NCBI GenBank assembly: GCA_947259685.1
Contig: CAMYNC010000002.1
Location: 1 to 64,000, forward strand
Length of the DNA: 64,000 nt
Reading direction: 5' to 3'
Source: an uncultured Desulfuromonadales bacterium
GTDB taxonomy: Bacteria > Desulfobacterota > Desulfuromonadia > Desulfuromonadales > Geopsychrobacteraceae
Shown: positions 26,706-34,815 of the stretch, one piece after another
Numbering within the stretch: the first letter of the stretch is position 1
How the letters are laid out: each line of letters opens with the position of its first letter
Position numbers and translations under genes: made by a program
Notes under the pieces: generated by a model
What the model was told of the DNA's origin: nothing
Database searches by the model: none
The model's input: only the letters and a program-made list of their open reading frames with translations

Positions 26706-27038
26706 TCTAATTCTCCTTGCAGGCAACCGTTTGCCGGCGGTTCACTTTTCAGCATCTCTAGGAGACTGTCGGACTATCCATGAGCCGGCTGCAAATTCGA
26801 CTGTTTGGCCCAGATTTCAGCTCCTTTTCGGCCCATAGCTACGGCTATGAGCTCTCAAACGAGCCAAAATCTGGTCATCGGTGAGCGAGGCGTTAGTTTT
26901 CCAATAGCCTCTGCGGCTCTTCAGCACGGGGGCAACTCTTAGCCCTTGGATTTGACAGCCTCACTTGGGCTGATATGCTCGTAATATTCCCCGTCTTAAT
27001 GATGATTGCCCCAGCCAACCAAAGCCTACAGGTCGGTC
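26706..27038. other. Gap without a gene, containing a long imperfect palindrome
   Basis: No supported ORF. It holds the inverted repeat at 26810-26874 and the promoter region of the act cluster. Confidence 0.5.
26810..26874. repeat. Long imperfect inverted repeat (candidate dispersed element or structured RNA)
   Basis: Arms CCAGATTT (26810-26817) / AAATCTGG (26867-26874) and CATAGC (26834-26839) / GCTATG (26844-26849), with a TACG loop and further partial pairing between them (GCTC/GAGC). It is 65 bp and symmetric around 26842. There is no T run or ORF. It resembles intergenic repeat elements but has no other copy in this window. Confidence 0.6.
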
Positions 27039-27554
27039 ATGAAGAAACTGTTATTGCCGCTCTTACTGCTCTGTGTCGCCGGACTCACCCTGGCTGGCCT
27101 GGGTCTGCTCTACCACCTGCCTCTGGACACCCGCGATCCATCCCCACTGCAACCGCTCCCGTTCAGCCATCAGTTGCATGCCGGTGACAATCAAATCGAT
27201 TGCCGCTTCTGTCACCGCGCTGTTGAAACCGGCCCGGTCGCCGGGGTTCCTGATGTTGATCTTTGCCTCGCCTGCCATCGCTATATAGCCACCGAAAATC
27301 CCGGTATCAAACAGCTGGCGGACTACTGGAACCGCAAAGAGCCGATCCCCTGGGTGCGCCTGCATCAGCTTCCCGACCATGTTTATTTTCCTCATTATCT
27401 GCACCTGCGGGCGCAGATCGATTGCAGCTATTGCCATGGAGAGGTTCGCGGCATGGTGCAAATGAAACGGGTCGCCAGCTTGAAGATGGGTTGGTGCCTT
27501 AATTGTCATCGGAAAAACCAGGCCAGTATCGACTGCTGGACCTGTCACATTTAA
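27039..27554 (+). CDS. actA: Pentaheme cytochrome c, ActA-like
   Basis: Membrane-anchored periplasmic cytochrome of 171 residues with an N-terminal hydrophobic helix (about 2-24) and five CxxCH sites (CRFCH, CLACH, CSYCH, CLNCH, CWTCH). Heme-ligating His residues are ahead of the motifs (PFSHQLHAG, YFPHYLHLR), the class III / ActA layout. ActA passes electrons from the iron-sulfur part of alternative complex III to the monoheme subunit. Start ATG 27039; the frame opens at 27006. It is the first gene of a six-gene run that includes Mo-oxidoreductase-like, FeS, NrfD, DUF3341 and cytochrome c genes. Confidence 0.88.
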   Translation: MKKLLLPLLLLCVAGLTLAGLGLLYHLPLDTRDPSPLQPLPFSHQLHAGDNQIDCRFCHRAVETGPVAGVPDVDLCLACHRYIATENPGIKQLADYWNRKEPIPWVRLHQLPDHVYFPHYLHLRAQIDCSYCHGEVRGMVQMKRVASLKMGWCLNCHRKNQASIDCWTCHI

Positions 27555-27565
27555 AAGGACGATTG

Positions 27566-29746
27566 ATGAAACGACGCAGTTTTCTGCAACTGAGCGGTAT
27601 GTCGCTGGCGACCAACATGTTGGCGGGCTGTCGCAAAGGGAACGAAAAGCTGATCCCTTTTCTGTTGCCGCCCGATGACGGCATCACCCCCGGAACCGCC
27701 AATTACTTCGCCAGTGCCTGTCGGCAGTGCCCGGCCGGTTGTGGAATCCTGGTGCGGGTTTCCGAGGGGCGAGCGAAGAAGGTGGAAGGCAACCCGCAAC
27801 ACCCGGTGAATCAGGGGAAACTCTGCGCGCGCGGACAGGCCATGCTCCAGGAGCTCTACCACCCGGATCGCATCACCCAGCCGCTGATCCGGACCGGGCC
27901 ACGTGGCAGCGGGCAGTACGAGCCGGTCAGTTGGGAGGTTGGCTTAAAACAACTGACTGAAGACCTGACCCCCTACTTGAAATCAAGCAGCGCCGGGATG
28001 CTGCTGCTGACGGCTCCCATGCGCGGTTCACTGGCAACTCTCAGCAAAAACTTTTTGCGCAACTTCCCCAGCGCCAAGCACCTGGCCTGGGAACCGCTGC
28101 AACCGGACTGGTTATCTCAGGGAATGCTCGGCGTTCTCGGCAGTCCCGATTACGATCTGGAGAACACCCAATACCTGCTCAGTTTCGGCGCGGATTTTCT
28201 CGAAACTCATCTGTCTCCGGTGCGCTATGGGCAGGGGTTCGGCCATATGCGCCAGACCCGGCCTACGGTGCGCGGCCGGTTCAGCTATATCGGCCCACGG
28301 CTGTCGATGACCGCCGCTTCGGCAGATCGCTGGCTACCAGCCAAACCTGGGACCGAATGGGCCCTGGCCCTCGGCATTGCCCGCCGCCTGCGGCAAACCT
28401 ATAGCTACGACCCTGCCGCGGTGAATGCCGCCGGCCTCTCGCTCGCAGAGATCGACAAGCAGGTTTCAAGCTATGATGAGCAAACCGTGGCAGAGCTGAC
28501 CGGCATTAACCTGGCCGATATCCGCACCACCATCGACGAAGCGGTCAGCATTTCACCGGCATTAGCGATTGTCGGTGAGATGGTCGCTTGGCAAAGCAAT
28601 GGCCCGGCAGCAATCGCCGCAGTCGAACTGCTGAACATTCTGCTCGGCAACCTGAATCAACCAGGGGGAACCTACTACAGCGCTCCGGCCAGTGAGCAAA
28701 CCTCCAGCACTTATGCAGATCTTAAGCGCCTGATCCCGCAAATGCAGCAAGACAAGGTTCAACTGGCGCTGGTCTACGCCTGCAACCCAGTTTATGGCCT
28801 GCCCCCGAGCAGCCAATTTCAACAGGCGTTCGCCAAACTGCCGCGCATCATCAGCTTCGCCTCTTTCCTCGACGATACCAGCCGCCAGGCGGATCTGATT
28901 CTGCCCGACCACAGTAACCTGGAAAGCTGGGGCGATATTATCCCTGCAGCGTCAGTGCGTTCTGAAGTGATCGGCCTGATGCAACCGGTGGTTAAACCGG
29001 TCCACGACACCCGGGCTTTTGGCGATGTTTTATTGGCGGCGGCTAAAGCCCTAGGTGGCAAGCTCGCCGATCAATTTCCGCAACAATCCTATCTGCAGTG
29101 GTTGGAAAGCGATCTGGAGAAGCGTATCCCCGATCTGAGCGGCCTAGCGAGCCGGAGCAAACTGGATCGGCTGCTGCAGCAAGGTGGCTGGTTCGGCCCG
29201 CCCAGCGAAGCCGTCAGAATCGGTCGGCTCAAATTGGCCAAGGCCCCCAAACCCGCTGAATTTGCCGGTGCGGTGGAAGAATATCCTCTGCAGTTGCAGA
29301 TTTATCCATCACTTAACTTTTATGACGGCCGCAGCAGTCACCTGCCCTGGCTGCAGCAGCTGCCCGATCCGATGAGTACTGCGGTCTGGGGGTCCTGGCT
29401 GGAAATCAACCCCCAAACCGCCCAGCGACTTGGCATCCAGCAAGGTGACCTGGTCGAAGTCAACTCACCGGTCGGCAGTATCCAGCTTCCTGCGGTCCTT
29501 TATCCCGGGCTGCGCCCCGATGTGGTCGCCAGTCCGCTGGGCCAGGGGCACCAGGGGATGGGTCGCTATGCTGATGGAAGGGGCGTCAATCCCTTGCAGC
29601 TGATTGCCTCGCTTGATATGCCAAATCAGCAGCTTCCCAGCTGGGGGGCGACCCGGGTACAGATTCGGCGGCTGGATGCCAAGACCAAGCTGGTCACTGC
29701 CGGGCACCCGGAAGGCAGCTACCGCCGCGAACTGCTCGGCCTGTAA
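27566..29746 (+). CDS. actB1: Molybdopterin-oxidoreductase-like subunit, ActB1-like
   Basis: Protein of 726 residues. Its N-terminus has a Tat-type KRRSFLQ and a lipobox (MLAGC), so it is likely exported folded and lipid-anchored. A [4Fe-4S] motif CRQCPAGC with a fourth Cys in KLCARGQ lies at about 46-90, followed by a full molybdopterin-oxidoreductase-type fold (NPVYGLPPSSQ, DLILPDHSNLESWGD, and a C-terminal dinucleotide-binding-like domain with GIQQGDLVEVNSP). In characterised alternative complex III this subunit carries FeS clusters but no molybdenum. ATG 27566 has AAGGA upstream. The B subunit is split here into this gene and the next FeS gene. Confidence 0.87.
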   Translation: MKRRSFLQLSGMSLATNMLAGCRKGNEKLIPFLLPPDDGITPGTANYFASACRQCPAGCGILVRVSEGRAKKVEGNPQHPVNQGKLCARGQAMLQELYHPDRITQPLIRTGPRGSGQYEPVSWEVGLKQLTEDLTPYLKSSSAGMLLLTAPMRGSLATLSKNFLRNFPSAKHLAWEPLQPDWLSQGMLGVLGSPDYDLENTQYLLSFGADFLETHLSPVRYGQGFGHMRQTRPTVRGRFSYIGPRLSMTAASADRWLPAKPGTEWALALGIARRLRQTYSYDPAAVNAAGLSLAEIDKQVSSYDEQTVAELTGINLADIRTTIDEAVSISPALAIVGEMVAWQSNGPAAIAAVELLNILLGNLNQPGGTYYSAPASEQTSSTYADLKRLIPQMQQDKVQLALVYACNPVYGLPPSSQFQQAFAKLPRIISFASFLDDTSRQADLILPDHSNLESWGDIIPAASVRSEVIGLMQPVVKPVHDTRAFGDVLLAAAKALGGKLADQFPQQSYLQWLESDLEKRIPDLSGLASRSKLDRLLQQGGWFGPPSEAVRIGRLKLAKAPKPAEFAGAVEEYPLQLQIYPSLNFYDGRSSHLPWLQQLPDPMSTAVWGSWLEINPQTAQRLGIQQGDLVEVNSPVGSIQLPAVLYPGLRPDVVASPLGQGHQGMGRYADGRGVNPLQLIASLDMPNQQLPSWGATRVQIRRLDAKTKLVTAGHPEGSYRRELLGL

Positions 29747-29759
29747 AGGATGAAGATCA

Positions 29760-30476
29760 ATGAGTACTGACAACAATGAAATCCGTTGGGGGATGGCGAT
29801 CGATCTGGACCGCTGCACCGGCTGCGGAGCCTGCGTCGCTGCCTGCCAGGCCGAAAACAATATCGCCCTGACCGAACAACAGGGTTTCAGCGAAGGGCGC
29901 AACCTGCACTGGTTGCGGATCGAACGTTATTGGGAGGGCGAATTTCCCCATGTGCGGGCGCGCTTCTTGCCGATGCTCTGTCAGCATTGCGACGATGCTC
30001 CCTGTGAGCCGGTCTGCCCGGTCTATGCCAGCTATCACACTGCCGAAGGGCTTAACGGCCAGGTTTACAACCGCTGTGTCGGCACCCGCTACTGCGCCAA
30101 CAATTGTCCCTATGCGGTCCGGGTTTTCAATTTTTCCGAGCCAAACTGGCCGCAACCACTGGAACAGCAACTCAGCCCGGATATCACCGTCCGCAGTCGC
30201 GGGGTGATGGAAAAATGCTCCTTCTGCATCCAGCGGATTCGCCGCGGCAAAGAGGGAGCAAAACTTGAGGATCGCGAGCTGCGCGATGGCGAAATCGAGC
30301 CGGCCTGCGCCCAGACCTGCCCACCTGGTGCGATGGTCTTCGGCGACCTGAATGATCCGGACAGCCGGGTCTCCAGGCTGGCCCGCAGTCCGCGCCGTTT
30401 CCGTTTGTTTGAAGATCTGGGGACTGAGCCTTCGGTTATCTATCTGAAAGGGGGCGGACATGAGCACCCAGGATAA
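29760..30476 (+). CDS. actB2: Four-cluster iron-sulfur subunit, ActB2-like
   Basis: Ferredoxin-type electron-transfer subunit of 238 residues of the DmsB/HybA class. Four cysteine groups are visible: CTGCGACVAACQ, CQHCDDAPCEPVCP, CVGTRYCANNCP and CSFCIQRI with a distant CAQTCPPGA. It has no signal peptide of its own, so it would be carried with the Tat-exported partner. It starts 13 nt after actB1 and its end overlaps actC by 17 nt. In canonical ACIII this is the C-terminal part of ActB. Confidence 0.92.
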   Translation: MSTDNNEIRWGMAIDLDRCTGCGACVAACQAENNIALTEQQGFSEGRNLHWLRIERYWEGEFPHVRARFLPMLCQHCDDAPCEPVCPVYASYHTAEGLNGQVYNRCVGTRYCANNCPYAVRVFNFSEPNWPQPLEQQLSPDITVRSRGVMEKCSFCIQRIRRGKEGAKLEDRELRDGEIEPACAQTCPPGAMVFGDLNDPDSRVSRLARSPRRFRLFEDLGTEPSVIYLKGGGHEHPG

Positions 30477-31827
30477 ACCCTACAGTGCCGCCCGACAGAA
30501 CGATGCGATGCTTTCCTCGATGCAACCGCCGACCTTCCGTTGGTATCTGCTGGCCCTGATTCTGGGAGCAATCGTCGCCGTTGGGCTCTACGCCTTTACC
30601 GTGCAGTTGACCACCGGCATGGTAGTCACCGGCATCAATCGACCTGTGATGTGGGGGATGTATATCATCAGCTTCGTCTTCTGGGTCGGACTGTCCCATT
30701 CCGGGACCATGGTCTCGGCGATTCTGCGGCTCTCCCAAGCCAGCTGGCGACGGCCGATTCTGCGTGGCGCCGAAGCGATGACGGTCTTTTCGATAGCGGT
30801 TGCCGGGCTGTTTCCACTGATCCACCTGGGGCGCAACTGGATCTTCTACTACCTGATCCCCTACCCCAGTCAATACGGCCTCTGGCCCAATTTCCGCTCG
30901 CCGCTGCTGTTCGACATGGTGGCGATCAACACCTATATCATCGGCAGCAGCATCTTTTTGTATATCGGCATGCTGCCTGATCTGGCAGTGGTGCGCGACC
31001 GTTCAACCGGCTGGCGGCGAAAGATCTACGGCCTTTTGGCAATCGGCTGGCGCGGCAGCGCCCTGCAGTGGCAGGTCTTCTCGCGCGGTTCCACCCTGCT
31101 CGCCTGCCTGGTTATCCCGGTGGCGGTTTCGGTGCATTCGATCGTCGCCTGGGACTTTGCCGTGACCCTGGTGCCCGGCTGGCACAGCACCATTTTTGCC
31201 CCCTATTTTGTTATCGGTGCCATCACCTCGGGGGTCGCGGCAGTCATCACCCTGATGATCGTCATCCGCAAAGTTTTCAAACTTGAAGAGTTTCTGCTGC
31301 CGCTGCACTTCGACAATATGTCCAAACTACTGCTGGCAGTCTGCCTGCTCTGGAGCTATTTCTACTTCGCCGAGGTGTTTACCACCTGGTACGGCCACAA
31401 GCCGATCGAGTGGGAAATTTTTAGCTTCATGCACGACCACTACTCTATCCCGCTGTTCATCATGATCCTCGGCAATACCATCGTGCCGATTATCGGCCTT
31501 TGCTTTCGTAGCGTGCGGCGTTCTATGCCGGCGCTGTTAGTGATCACCCTGTTGGTCAATGTGGCAATGTTTATCGAGCGCTTTTTAATCGTCGTCCCCT
31601 CCCTGTCGCATAAAAACATTCCCTTTGTTTGGGGTAGCTATACGCCTTCCTGGGTCGAAGTGGCGATTATGGTGGCGGCTTTTGCGTTGTTCTTTCTGCT
31701 CTACACCCTGTTTGCCAAATTCTTCCCGATCCTGGCGGTTACCGATGTCCGCGAACAGGATGAGGCGTTGTTAGGTCATCAGTCACTGGGTCGAACTCAG
31801 GTTGAAACCCTGGTCAATGAGGAGTAA
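30460..31827 (+). CDS. actC: NrfD-family quinol-interacting membrane subunit, ActC-like
   Basis: Polytopic integral membrane protein of 455 residues, about ten transmembrane helices, of the NrfD/PsrC/ActC family, which binds quinol and may translocate protons. Family signs are the first TM pair (WGMYIISFVFWVGLSHSGT), the SVHSIVAWDFAV segment and GWHSTIFAPYFV. It overlaps the FeS gene by 17 nt. With only one NrfD protein and no ActF, the complex would be smaller than the six- to seven-subunit ACIII of aerobes. Confidence 0.92.
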   Translation: MSTQDKPYSAARQNDAMLSSMQPPTFRWYLLALILGAIVAVGLYAFTVQLTTGMVVTGINRPVMWGMYIISFVFWVGLSHSGTMVSAILRLSQASWRRPILRGAEAMTVFSIAVAGLFPLIHLGRNWIFYYLIPYPSQYGLWPNFRSPLLFDMVAINTYIIGSSIFLYIGMLPDLAVVRDRSTGWRRKIYGLLAIGWRGSALQWQVFSRGSTLLACLVIPVAVSVHSIVAWDFAVTLVPGWHSTIFAPYFVIGAITSGVAAVITLMIVIRKVFKLEEFLLPLHFDNMSKLLLAVCLLWSYFYFAEVFTTWYGHKPIEWEIFSFMHDHYSIPLFIMILGNTIVPIIGLCFRSVRRSMPALLVITLLVNVAMFIERFLIVVPSLSHKNIPFVWGSYTPSWVEVAIMVAAFALFFLLYTLFAKFFPILAVTDVREQDEALLGHQSLGRTQVETLVNEE

Positions 31828-31831
31828 TCGC

Positions 31832-32344
31832 ATGGAAGTCCTGGGGGTTTTTAACAATCTGGAGGCTGCCGCAGCAGCGGTCGATAATCTGGTTGAAGCG
31901 GGTGTGGCCGAAACCAAGATCACTTCGCTCAGTTCGGTCCCCTATCCGGATGGCGTGCTGGTCAAGGAAGAACGTAAGCCCCGCTTTTATCTTTTTACGC
32001 TGGCACTGGGGGCATGCGGCGCAGTGGTCGGCTTCGCTCTGGCCGCCGGAACCGCCTGGCTGTATCCGCTGCAAACCGGCGACAAGCCGATTGTTTCCAT
32101 TTTCCCGGTCGGAATCATTACCTACGAGTTGATGATGCTGTTTGCGATTGTCGGCACTTTGATCGGGATGTTCTGGGGGATGGGGTTGCCGGACTTCAAG
32201 CCCAAGCCCTATGCGATAGAAATTGCCAATGGCGCCATCGGCATTCTGGTTAGCGCGGAGAATCCTGCTGAGATAGAGCGGACCAAGCAGTGTTTGCAGA
32301 GATCCGGAGCAGAAAAGCTCTGTACCGAGGAGGAAGAAGGATGA
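31832..32344 (+). CDS. actD: DUF3341 membrane protein, ActD-like
   Basis: Protein of 170 residues with an N-terminal soluble half (MEVLGVFNNLEAAAAAV) and two membrane helices (about 53-77 and 94-118), the DUF3341/ActD pattern. ATG 31832 follows GAGGAG seven nt upstream, five nt after actC. Its stop overlaps the next ATG (ATGA). It is a structural subunit of ACIII-type complexes; no cofactor motif is visible. Confidence 0.9.
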   Translation: MEVLGVFNNLEAAAAAVDNLVEAGVAETKITSLSSVPYPDGVLVKEERKPRFYLFTLALGACGAVVGFALAAGTAWLYPLQTGDKPIVSIFPVGIITYELMMLFAIVGTLIGMFWGMGLPDFKPKPYAIEIANGAIGILVSAENPAEIERTKQCLQRSGAEKLCTEEEEG

Positions 32345-32814
32345 GGATTTTCTGGCTGTCCCTGCTGTTGGGCGCCCTGATTATTTCTGGCGGCTGTGAG
32401 GACATGCACCAGCAGGTATCTCTCCAGCCTCAGGAAGCGCCGCGGCTGACCGCGCCCACCGAAGCCGTGCCGGTGACCGGTAAAGAACGTCTGGAGTTTG
32501 GCCAGGCATTGACAAATCCGCAAGCAAACACCCCGGAATCGCGCCAGCTGGGTCAGAATATCTATGCCGTCAACTGCGCCCCTTGTCATGGAAACCAAGG
32601 AACCTACCCGAGCAAGGTTGGCAGTCACTTCGATCCCTTACCACCCAATCTGCGCGATGGCCACTTGACCCAGTACGACGAGGCGACGTTGTTTCAGATG
32701 TTCTCTCTGGGGTTTGGCCGCATGCCCGCCTTTCAAAAGCGGCTGCCCGTGAATGATCGTTGGCACCTGGTGAATTATCTGCATTCTCCACAAGAGGCAA
32801 AAAAGGAACCCTAG
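32341..32814 (+). CDS. actE: Monoheme cytochrome c lipoprotein, ActE-like
   Basis: Lipoprotein of 157 residues (lipobox ISGGC, Cys20) with one heme site CAPCHG and a likely axial Met in GFGRMPAF. ActE-type cytochromes accept electrons from ActA and pass them to a soluble or outer carrier. The start overlaps actD (ATGA). It is the last gene of the run; no ActF and no terminal oxidase follow, so the final acceptor is probably another cytochrome. Confidence 0.9.
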   Translation: MRIFWLSLLLGALIISGGCEDMHQQVSLQPQEAPRLTAPTEAVPVTGKERLEFGQALTNPQANTPESRQLGQNIYAVNCAPCHGNQGTYPSKVGSHFDPLPPNLRDGHLTQYDEATLFQMFSLGFGRMPAFQKRLPVNDRWHLVNYLHSPQEAKKEP

Positions 32815-32967
32815 GCGCTTAGGCTAAAGCTCAAATTCAACCTCCCCCTCGCGAGTCCGGCCCGAAGTTCATTTCTGTCTGAGGGAAATAATCCAGACCG
32901 GCAACACTCACTTACCCTCTTCTCTTGCGAGAAAAGGGCAGGAGCATCAAAACCTAACACCAGCGAG

Positions 32968-33543
32968 CTAATGCATCTCCTTGGTCATCCGCTCGGCCAC
33001 AACCTGTACATTTACCGGGTTGCTGATAATGTCAAAGACCGGTGAGCGTTGCTGCGCCATCAGGATCAGCTCATCCAGGGTCTCCTGCGAAGCGTCGGCA
33101 TCGATCCGGAACTTGACATGGATATTCTTATAACCGTTGCGGATCTGATCGGAGAGCCCCAAAAATCCCCGCAAGTCGAGTTCCCCTTCCAACTCTGACT
33201 CCACTGCCTGAATGGTTATTCCACGGGCCGCAGCATGATAGACCAGGGTGGTGGTCAAACAGCCTGCTAAGGCGGTCAATGCATACTCAACCGGATTAGC
33301 TCCCCGATCACTGCCTAGCAGGATGTCGGGCTCGTCGGCATCAAGATGAAAATCTTGTTCATGCTTAAATTCCTGCTGGGCTCCAAAGAAATCGTGGATC
33401 GTTGTCCTATTGTGCCCTCCCATGTCCCAACGGTTGGAAGCTCGGAAACGGAAAGCCGCGATCCTCGGATCGTTTTTGATGGCATCAACCGTTTCTGTCA
33501 ACCGGCCGATGTCAACGCCATTTATAAGTCCTGCCGTCTTCAT
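32968..33543 (-). CDS. OsmC-family protein
   Basis: Product of 191 residues of the OsmC/Ohr fold with the conserved helix ANPVEYALTALAGCLTTT and a SPVFDIISNPV strand. The first catalytic Cys (LAGC) is present; the second position, Cys in true peroxidases, is Ser here, so it belongs to the YhfA-like or one-Cys branch and peroxidase activity is not certain. ATG 33543 has a GGAG-type SD. It is divergent from the ferredoxin gene at 33745. Confidence 0.88.
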   Translation of the reverse strand: MKTAGLINGVDIGRLTETVDAIKNDPRIAAFRFRASNRWDMGGHNRTTIHDFFGAQQEFKHEQDFHLDADEPDILLGSDRGANPVEYALTALAGCLTTTLVYHAAARGITIQAVESELEGELDLRGFLGLSDQIRNGYKNIHVKFRIDADASQETLDELILMAQQRSPVFDIISNPVNVQVVAERMTKEMH

Positions 33544-33744
33544 GGAATCACTCCCTTCTCCTTAATGAAACTCTCTACCAGTTTAGTTAAGTTTACTCCC
33601 CTCGGTTTGCGATAGGCAATGGCGCCTAGCCGTTTGCAAGGTGAGTGAGAATTTTCATGGTATTGGTGTTGAAAACGGAGCACAACCGAGTAAGATTGAT
33701 CATCTCTAGAGAAAACAATCAGACCATCACAAGGAGGAAAACCA

Positions 33745-33918
33745 ATGGGAGCACACAAGATCAATGATGAGTGTATTAATTGCGGAGCCTGTGCTCCGGT
33801 CTGCCCGGTGGAAGCTATCAGCGAAGAGGGTGATGTCCATGTGATCGATCAGGCCACCTGTACCGATTGCGGAGCCTGCGTTGATGTCTGCCCGGTCGAT
33901 GCGATCGACGCACCCTAA
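33745..33918 (+). CDS. Small 2[4Fe-4S] ferredoxin
   Basis: Fifty-seven residues with two CxxCxxCxxxCP motifs ([12 protein letters not shown] and [12 protein letters not shown]), a clostridial-type low-potential electron carrier. It has a strong SD (AAGGAGG) and a terminator right after. A second, closely similar ferredoxin is at 39078-39248 on the other strand. Confidence 0.95.
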   Translation: MGAHKINDECINCGACAPVCPVEAISEEGDVHVIDQATCTDCGACVDVCPVDAIDAP

Positions 33919-33940
33919 AAACCAAAGTCACTGTATGCAC

Positions 33941-33974
33941 AACAGAGGCCCGCTATTGCCAGCGGGCCTCTGTT
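33941..33974. terminator. Bidirectional hairpin terminator
   Basis: Perfect 14-bp stem (33941-33954 with 33961-33974) with a 6-nt loop. It lies between the ferredoxin (plus) and the multiheme cytochrome gene (minus), whose 3' ends face each other. The T tract is short on both sides. Confidence 0.8.
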
Positions 33975-33999
33975 GTGTTCAGTTAGTAAACCTTTGCAT

Positions 34000-34815
34000 T
34001 CAGCGGCTGGCATCCTCTTCCTGCTGATAGGTTTTGCGAATCAAAAAGCAGATCAAGCTGGCCAGGATCAATAATCCGGTGACAATTCCACCGATCAGCT
34101 TGCGCCCATCCAGCTCAGCGTGAACCGCCTCAATCTGCTGCTGTATTTCATTACCTTGCTGTTGAAAACCGGCCGTTTCATTACGCACTTTTGCAACATT
34201 TACGCTGTGGAACAACCGGTGGAAGTCGTTGCGCAGCGCAAACGTCGCCCCTTCCATGTCCTTAATCGCGACCCCCTGTTTACCGAGAGCTTGCAGGTCG
34301 AGTTCCAGACTGGCAAGCATTGCGTCTGTTTCCACGACCGCAGCCTTAATCTCTCCAGCCTGACCATAGCCATGGCAGCGACTGCAGCCCTCCGGGTTAA
34401 TAATCTCCGGACCGGCTTTGACCACTGCATGATTCCCATGGCAGATCACGCAATTGGCGCCACCTTCAGCAAGCGCCTTGCCGTGCGCACTGAGCAGATA
34501 ATCCTCTTTGACCCCAACATGACAACGGCCGCAGAATTCGGGAACAGCTTGGTATTCAGGTACGCCGATAAAGCCGCGTTCCGGGCTCATCGCCATGGTA
34601 AAATCGGTCGGATCGCCGCCGTGGCAAGCATGGCAGGAAATGCCGTTCTCAGCATGAATACTTTCGCGCCACTTCGCCACCGGCGCTCCCAGTCGCCCTT
34701 CCAAACCGCCATGACACTGGATGCAGACCGTCTCTTCAGCCAGGGCCAAAGGAGCGATGAGCAATAATCCAGCTCCCAGTAGCAATATACTTTTGAAATA
34801 TCTGACCACCATCAT
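34000..34815 (-). CDS. Pentaheme membrane-anchored cytochrome c
   Basis: Protein of 271 residues with a signal peptide (about 1-26), five CxxCH sites (CIQCH, CHACH, CGRCH, CVICH, CSRCH), a heme-free helical segment (about 165-235) and a C-terminal membrane helix (about 240-260) with a basic tail. It overlaps the cytochrome b stop (ATGA), so it is the cytochrome c subunit of the same complex, replacing cytochrome c1 or f. The residue pattern is NrfH/c3-like rather than c1-like. Confidence 0.9.
   Translation of the reverse strand: MMVVRYFKSILLLGAGLLLIAPLALAEETVCIQCHGGLEGRLGAPVAKWRESIHAENGISCHACHGGDPTDFTMAMSPERGFIGVPEYQAVPEFCGRCHVGVKEDYLLSAHGKALAEGGANCVICHGNHAVVKAGPEIINPEGCSRCHGYGQAGEIKAAVVETDAMLASLELDLQALGKQGVAIKDMEGATFALRNDFHRLFHSVNVAKVRNETAGFQQQGNEIQQQIEAVHAELDGRKLIGGIVTGLLILASLICFLIRKTYQQEEDASR

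Noticed and set aside
27566..29746. Calling ActB1 a catalytic molybdenum reductase such as a tetrathionate or polysulfide reductase
   Set aside because: The neighbouring pentaheme, DUF3341 and monoheme genes define the ACIII set, where this subunit lacks Mo; residue-level proof would need an alignment.
29757..30467. Antisense frame of 236 codons across the FeS subunit gene
   Set aside because: The opposite strand has the complete four-cluster Cys pattern; this frame has no recognisable domain.
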